DNA from: Actinomycetota bacterium
GTDB taxonomy: Bacteria > Actinomycetota > Actinomycetes > Nanopelagicales > Nanopelagicaceae
DNA: 9,191 bases
Direction: 5' to 3'
NCBI GenBank assembly: GCA_947494085.1
Contig: CANLTP010000029.1
Coordinates: forward strand, 1-9,191
Within the stretch, counting starts at the first letter, position 1. Every line of letters begins with the position of its first letter. The notes under the pieces are model-generated. The model was not told where the DNA came from and made no database searches. It was given only the letters and a program-made list of their open reading frames with translations. A program made the translations under genes and the position numbers. Positions 5,914 to 9,191 of the stretch are shown one piece after another.

Positions 5914-7450
5914 AGTATTTGGAAATCGCTATGAGATTGGCGAGATGATTGGCACGGGTGGAATGGCCGATGTTTATATCGGCGAAGACCAGAGGCTTTC
6001 GCGCAAAGTTGCGGTAAAAGTTCTGCGAAGTGATCTGGCTCGTGATCCTTCATTCGTAGCAAGATTTAGAAAAGAAGCACTTGCGGCCGCCGGTTTAAAT
6101 CACCCAGGAATTGTTGCGGTTTATGACTCTGGTGAAGAGGGCGCTAATTCATACATAGTTATGGAGCTTGTAAATGGCCACACACTTAGAGAAGAAATTT
6201 CGAAATCAACGCCACTAACCGTTGACCGCTCACTTGAAATTATTGAAGGCGTATTGGCAGCTCTTTCATATTCGCACTCAAATGGAATTATTCACCGTGA
6301 TATAAAACCAGGAAACATAATGTTGACTGACTCTGGTGATGTAAAAGTTATGGATTTTGGAATTGCACGTGCAATGGACGATATTGGCGCAACAATGACA
6401 AGCACCTGGAACGTTGTTGGAACTGCACAATATCTTTCACCAGAACAAGCAACTGGCGAAGCTGCAGATCTTAGAAGTGATATTTACTCTGTTGGTTGCC
6501 TGCTCTACGAATTAGTTGCAGGTCAGCCACCTTTTACTGGCGATACTCCAGTTGCAATTGCGTATCAACATGTTTCATCTGACTTCCCATTACCTAGTGC
6601 GATAAATCCAGAGTTGAATGAGAACATCGACAAGATTGTTACTGTTGCGCTGGCAAAGAGCCCTGAAGATCGCTACCAAAGTGCCGATCTGATGTTGGCA
6701 GATATTCGAAGGGCAATGCGTGGGCAGGATGTAACAACTAAAATCCGCCGAATCATTCCGCGCCGCAACTTTTTAGTAATGGGCGGAGCTGCTTCAGTAT
6801 TTATTCTTTTAATCGCCTTTGCCATGAATTCTTTTAATTCAAGTGCGCCTGCACCTTCGCTACAAATTCCAAATGTTATAGGCCTTACTCAGAGCGCTGC
6901 TGAAGAGTTGTTAGCCGGATATAACGTAAATATTCAGCGTGCACCCGATTCCAGAATTCCTAAAGATCGAGTTGCTTCACAACTTCCACTTGCAACTACC
7001 CGCGCACCAAAGGGAAGTAGCGTCACGCTAACTATCTCTGATGGCCCAGGTGACACCACAGTCCCAACAACAATCGTTGGAATGAGTTTGGAAGAGGCCA
7101 GAAATGAGCTTTCTGCAGCGGGTTTATTGATCACAAGAATCGTTCCAGTTGATTCAAATTCCCGCACCGGAACTATTCTAAAAATTACACCAGATGCTGG
7201 TTCAATTATTAAAGCTGGAAGTGGCGTTGAATTAGAAATTGCCAGTGGAAGTTTGAAAGTTCCAGCGCTCTTAGATTTAACTGGCATTGAAGCTCAAACA
7301 ATTCTTACCCAAGCTGGTTTTTTAGTGAAAGAAATTAGCGCTTACGATGAAGCGAAGCCGGTGGGTGTAGTTCTAGCGCAAGCCCCCGCAGCAGGAACAA
7401 CTTTAATTATTGGTTCTGATGTCGCAATAACTGTAAATAAAAAACCTTAG
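5906..7450 (+). CDS. pknB: Transmembrane Ser/Thr protein kinase PknB with three PASTA repeats
   Basis: This 514-residue Hanks-type kinase should sense muropeptides or lipid II outside and phosphorylate cell-wall and division proteins inside. Counting from GTG 5906: glycine loop GTGGMADVY (16-24), catalytic K38, alphaC E57, HRDIKPGN with D132 and N137, DFG at 150-152, and the activation loop with T165 and T167 in TSTWNVVGTAQY, which align with the two autophosphorylated threonines of M. tuberculosis PknB. A basic juxtamembrane stretch is followed by one membrane helix (about 289-308), then PASTA repeats at about 319-379, 383-448 and 449-513; the mycobacterial protein has four. The frame extends upstream to TTG 5894, but GTG 5906 is preceded by GGGG at 5896-5899 with 6-nt spacing and overlaps the pstP stop by 8 bp, the arrangement of a translationally coupled pair. 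Confidence 0.95.
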   Translation: MLKVFGNRYEIGEMIGTGGMADVYIGEDQRLSRKVAVKVLRSDLARDPSFVARFRKEALAAAGLNHPGIVAVYDSGEEGANSYIVMELVNGHTLREEISKSTPLTVDRSLEIIEGVLAALSYSHSNGIIHRDIKPGNIMLTDSGDVKVMDFGIARAMDDIGATMTSTWNVVGTAQYLSPEQATGEAADLRSDIYSVGCLLYELVAGQPPFTGDTPVAIAYQHVSSDFPLPSAINPELNENIDKIVTVALAKSPEDRYQSADLMLADIRRAMRGQDVTTKIRRIIPRRNFLVMGGAASVFILLIAFAMNSFNSSAPAPSLQIPNVIGLTQSAAEELLAGYNVNIQRAPDSRIPKDRVASQLPLATTRAPKGSSVTLTISDGPGDTTVPTTIVGMSLEEARNELSAAGLLITRIVPVDSNSRTGTILKITPDAGSIIKAGSGVELEIASGSLKVPALLDLTGIEAQTILTQAGFLVKEISAYDEAKPVGVVLAQAPAAGTTLIIGSDVAITVNKKP

Positions 7451-7454
7451 GAAT

Positions 7455-7473
7455 TATTTACTAGTATTTACTA
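7455..7473. repeat. Tandem 9-bp repeat TATTTACTA at the trpG/pknB junction
   Basis: TATTTACTA occurs at 7455-7463 and 7465-7473, a 10-bp period, spanning the trpG stop codon. The copies are identical, but the function is unknown; it may be simple-sequence slippage. Confidence 0.6.
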
Positions 7474-8114
7474 AAATTTAAAAGTGGGCTTAAGCCAACT
7501 GCTCGATCGCGAGCGCCAACATCACCACAAAGCTCTAACCAGTTTGCCAAAAGTTCATAACCAAATTGGGTCAATACCGCTTCGGGGTGGAACTGCACAC
7601 CAACAATATTTTTTGTCCGATGTGAAATGCCCATAATCGTGCCATCAGAACATTGCGCGGTTACTTGAAGTTCTTCTGGCATTGAACCCGGTTCGATAGC
7701 AAGTGAGTGATATCTGGTAGCAATGAAATTATTTGGGATATCTTTAAAGAGATCTATACCGTTATGCGAAATCTCTGATGTGCGACCATGTAAAAGTTCT
7801 GGTGCACTTGAAATTTTTGCGCCATATGCAGCGCCAATAACTTGAAGTCCTAAACAGATTCCGAGAATTGGAATTTTCTCTTGGGCACAAAACTTAACTG
7901 CGCCGATACTTACGCCCGCACTCTGGGGATTTCCTGGGCCGGGCGAGATGACGACGCCGGCAAAATTCTTACAATAATCTGGAGCAATCTCGTCATTCTT
8001 AACTACAAGCGTTGCCGCCCCGAGTTCATCCAGGTATTGCACGATGTTGAAAACAAAAGAATCGTGGTTATCGATAACCAAAATCTTCTTGTCCCCATTG
8101 AAACCTGTTCTCAT
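7461..8114 (-). CDS. trpG: Anthranilate/aminodeoxychorismate synthase glutamine amidotransferase subunit (TrpG/PabA)
   Basis: The 217-residue protein is a class I glutamine amidotransferase that releases ammonia from glutamine for a chorismate-using partner (TrpE or PabB, not in this window), in tryptophan or folate synthesis. Motifs: VIDNHDSF (13-20), SPGPGNP (57-63), nucleophile C87 in GICLGLQ (the usual His of CLGHQ is Leu), ELLHGRTS (106-113), RYHSL (134-138) and GVQFHPEAVLT with H176 and E178. The last 20 residues form a short tail beyond the domain. Whether it serves TrpE, PabB or both cannot be told; the position beside pknB matches M. tuberculosis Rv0013, named trpG. The ATG at 8114 lacks a Shine-Dalgarno and diverges from crgA across 27 bp. 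It converges on pknB with a 10-bp gap. Confidence 0.93.
   Translation of the reverse strand: MRTGFNGDKKILVIDNHDSFVFNIVQYLDELGAATLVVKNDEIAPDYCKNFAGVVISPGPGNPQSAGVSIGAVKFCAQEKIPILGICLGLQVIGAAYGAKISSAPELLHGRTSEISHNGIDLFKDIPNNFIATRYHSLAIEPGSMPEELQVTAQCSDGTIMGISHRTKNIVGVQFHPEAVLTQFGYELLANWLELCGDVGARDRAVGLSPLLNFSKY
7473..7500 (-). terminator. Possible intrinsic terminator inside the 3' end of trpG
   Basis: In the minus-strand RNA a 7-bp stem with one mismatch (7483-7500, loop TTAA, core GGCTTAAGCC) is followed by TTTTAAATTTT-like sequence (7473-7482). It lies within the last codons of trpG. The stem is weak, so this is tentative. No terminator is seen for pknB in the other direction. Confidence 0.3.
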
Positions 8115-8120
8115 ATGGCA

Positions 8121-8126
8121 ATTGTG
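8121..8126 (-). promoter_or_regulatory. Weak candidate -10 (CACAAT) for trpG
   Basis: CACAAT on the minus strand ends 6 nt before the ATG at 8114 and matches TATAAT at four of six positions, but not TANNNT. It is listed because the spacer leaves room for little else. Confidence 0.22.
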
Positions 8127-8129
8127 GTG

Positions 8130-8135
8130 TAATCT
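8130..8135 (+). promoter_or_regulatory. Candidate leaderless -10 hexamer (TAATCT) for crgA
   Basis: TAATCT fits TANNNT and is followed by exactly 6 nt and the crgA ATG at 8142, so transcription would begin at the start codon. No Shine-Dalgarno precedes the ATG. The -35 region would fall inside the 5' end of trpG. Confidence 0.5.
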
Positions 8136-8141
8136 CTGCCC

Positions 8142-8399
8142 ATGCCTAAGTCACCATTACGTAAAAAAGAGAAGGCCTTCGTTCCAGAAGCGGTTTCTAA
8201 AGCTAAGCCGGTTCCAACTGAGAGCCCAAAGTGGCTAGTCCCAGCAATGGTCTCTGCTTTCATTGGCGGATTAATCTGGATCGTAATTTTCTACGTAACC
8301 GCCACCGCATACCCAATCCCAGGCATCGGTGCTTGGAATATGGTCGTTGGTTTTGGCTTTATTGCCGTTGGATTCTCGCTCGCTACACGCTGGCGCTAA
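8142..8399 (+). CDS. crgA: Cell division protein CrgA
   Basis: The 85-residue protein has the size and layout of actinobacterial CrgA: a basic, disordered cytosolic N-terminus (PKSPLRKKEK), then two membrane helices at about 33-54 and 63-81 joined by a short loop (TAYPIPGIGAWN), and an Arg-containing C-terminus. In mycobacteria CrgA is a small divisome protein that helps recruit peptidoglycan synthases (FtsI, CwsA partners) to the septum; in Streptomyces it affects septum timing. The location next to trpG and pknB, with crgA and trpG divergent, matches M. tuberculosis, where one DUF881-family gene (Rv0012) lies between them and is missing here. The start is supported by a TAATCT box at leaderless distance. 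Confidence 0.92.
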   Translation: MPKSPLRKKEKAFVPEAVSKAKPVPTESPKWLVPAMVSAFIGGLIWIVIFYVTATAYPIPGIGAWNMVVGFGFIAVGFSLATRWR

Positions 8400-8408
8400 A
8401 TACTTCCT

Positions 8409-8426
8409 AATTACAAGCTTGTAATT
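8409..8426. repeat. Perfect 18-bp palindrome downstream of crgA
   Basis: AATTACAAGCTTGTAATT is fully self-complementary, centred between 8417 and 8418, 10 bp after the crgA stop. It lacks a loop and a T-tract, so it suits a dimeric DNA-binding protein better than a terminator. It sits about 94 bp upstream of the response regulator start. Confidence 0.7.
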
Positions 8427-8476
8427 CTCCACACCGTGGATAAAGGCTGTGGATAACTCTAAGCACTGTATACACA
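8425..8476. promoter_or_regulatory. DnaA-box cluster (one exact, up to three near-matches)
   Basis: TGTGGATAA at 8448-8456 is the exact complement of the DnaA box TTATCCACA. CGTGGATAA at 8435-8443 differs at one base, in the same orientation and 13 bp away. TTCTCCACA at 8425-8433 (plus orientation) differs at one base, and GTATACACA at 8468-8476 differs at one base from TTATNCACA. The first two are convincing; the last may be chance. Confidence 0.55.
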
Positions 8477-8499
8477 CATTCTCAGGTTACGCTCAGTTT

Positions 8500-8505
8500 T
8501 ATAAG
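8500..8505 (+). promoter_or_regulatory. Candidate -10 (TATAAG) for the response regulator gene
   Basis: TATAAG matches five of six consensus bases and would place the transcript start near 8512, leaving a leader of about 8 nt without a Shine-Dalgarno. No -35 match is seen at the right distance, so an activator could be needed. The DnaA-like boxes lie just upstream. Confidence 0.35.
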
Positions 8506-8519
8506 GGATTCTTCCTCTT

Positions 8520-9191
8520 ATGACACTCCTGAAAGAGAAACCACAAGTGAATCAAAACGATCAATCCACCACTCAGAGAATCTTGGTGGTTGATGATGAG
8601 AACAGCATTAGCGATTTAATCGCTACCAGTCTTCGCTTCGTAGGCTTTGATGTCCGAACCGCCGCTACTGGATCTGAAGCACTAACGATTGCAGAAGAAT
8701 TTAAACCACATGCATTGATACTTGATGTGATGTTGCCGGACCAAAATGGTTTTGAAGTTTGTCGCCAGCTTCGTCAAGATGGCCACAACGTTGGTGTCTT
8801 ATTTTTAACCGCGAAAGATAGCGTTGAAGATAAAATTAATGGTCTAACTATTGGTGGCGATGATTATGTAACAAAGCCATTTAGCCTGGAAGAACTCGTT
8901 GCTCGTCTGCGTGCACTACTTCGTCGAATCGGTGCAACTACCGTCGATGGTGATGATGAGAAAGTTAGATTTGCCGATCTTGAACTTGATGAAGCAACTC
9001 ATGAAGTTCGTCGCGCTGGTAATTTAATCGAGCTCTCTCCTACCGAATTTTTGTTACTGCGCTATCTGATGATTAATGCTGATCGCGTAGTAAGTAAGTC
9101 CCAGATTCTTGACCACGTATGGCAATACGATTTCCGTGGTGATGCTGGAATTGTTGAAACTTACATCTCTTACCTGCGTAAGAAGATTGAT
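8520..9191 (+). CDS. OmpR/PhoB-family response regulator, PhoP-like, 3' end cut by window
   Basis: The frame opens at ATG 8520 and stays open to the window end, giving 224 residues, almost the full usual length. The receiver domain (20-136) has acidic D25-D26, phosphoacceptor D69 in LILDVMLPD, T97 and K119 in VTKPF. The DNA-binding winged helix (about 149-224) has FADLELDEATHEV, LSPTEFLLLRYL and the recognition-helix region DFRGDAGIVETYISYLRKKID. These segments closely resemble mycobacterial PhoP and TrcR-type regulators. A sensor kinase gene would be expected just downstream, outside the window. The stimulus and targets cannot be read from here. The 20-residue N-terminal extension is polar and resembles that of PhoP in length; GTG 8547 is an alternative start. 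Confidence 0.93.
   Translation, partial: MTLLKEKPQVNQNDQSTTQRILVVDDENSISDLIATSLRFVGFDVRTAATGSEALTIAEEFKPHALILDVMLPDQNGFEVCRQLRQDGHNVGVLFLTAKDSVEDKINGLTIGGDDYVTKPFSLEELVARLRALLRRIGATTVDGDDEKVRFADLELDEATHEVRRAGNLIELSPTEFLLLRYLMINADRVVSKSQILDHVWQYDFRGDAGIVETYISYLRKKID

Noticed and set aside
6934..7287. Minus-strand open frame inside pknB
   Set aside because: It mirrors the PASTA-coding region and has no independent support.
8401..8430. Intrinsic terminator for crgA at the palindrome
   Set aside because: The perfect palindrome is AT-rich, has no loop and is not followed by a T-tract.
1..9191. CRISPR arrays, insertion sequences, tRNA or rRNA genes, riboswitches
   Set aside because: No regularly spaced repeats, transposase motifs, cloverleaf-like segments or long structured leaders were seen; all gaps are under 130 bp.

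Overview
The window looks like a chromosomal segment of a small-genome, fairly low-GC actinobacterium. The best guess is the freshwater acI / Nanopelagicales type. This rests on gene content: pstP, pknB with PASTA repeats, a trpG/pabA-type glutamine amidotransferase and crgA occur in the order and relative orientation known around the Mycobacterium tuberculosis pknB-trpG-crgA region, but in AT-rich DNA with very tight spacing. The secreted protein at the left edge carries a Cys...Tyr-Thr-Cys-x-Lys-Ser-Gly-Lys-Lys-Leu-Val-Trp repeat that I associate with such actinobacteria. The lineage is an inference, not a search result.

Left part (1-1998, minus strand): the 5' part of a secreted protein of unknown function, possibly M23-like and cut by the window edge, lies downstream of a complete succinate-semialdehyde dehydrogenase (gabD type). 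Centre left (2074-4425, plus): a 783-residue APC-superfamily transporter whose core resembles the KimA/YdaO potassium importers. It has a USP-like cytosolic region and a C-terminal OB-fold domain, which appears to be a fusion. Its stop codon directly abuts that of a convergent MIP channel (4426-5079, minus), which has unusual pore residues of the AqpS type.

Centre right (5164-7450, plus): a two-gene signalling operon, pstP (soluble Ser/Thr phosphatase) overlapping pknB (transmembrane Ser/Thr kinase with three PASTA repeats). The pknA, pbpA and rodA genes that separate these two in many actinobacteria are absent here. Next come trpG/pabA (7461-8114, minus) and crgA (8142-8399, plus), diverging across only 27 bp. 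At the right edge (8520 onward, plus) is an OmpR/PhoB-family response regulator resembling mycobacterial PhoP, cut by the window end.

The 120-bp gap before the response regulator is the densest non-coding region. It contains a perfect 18-bp palindrome, one exact DnaA box and up to three near-matches, and a -10-like hexamer. Several genes (gabD, crgA, and possibly the MIP channel and the secreted protein) have a TANNNT hexamer ending 6-7 nt before the start codon, the geometry of leaderless transcripts.

Most of the window is recognisable core genome and I see no mobile element, CRISPR array, tRNA or rRNA. The strongest candidates for something new are the transporter-OB fusion and the DnaA-box/palindrome region.
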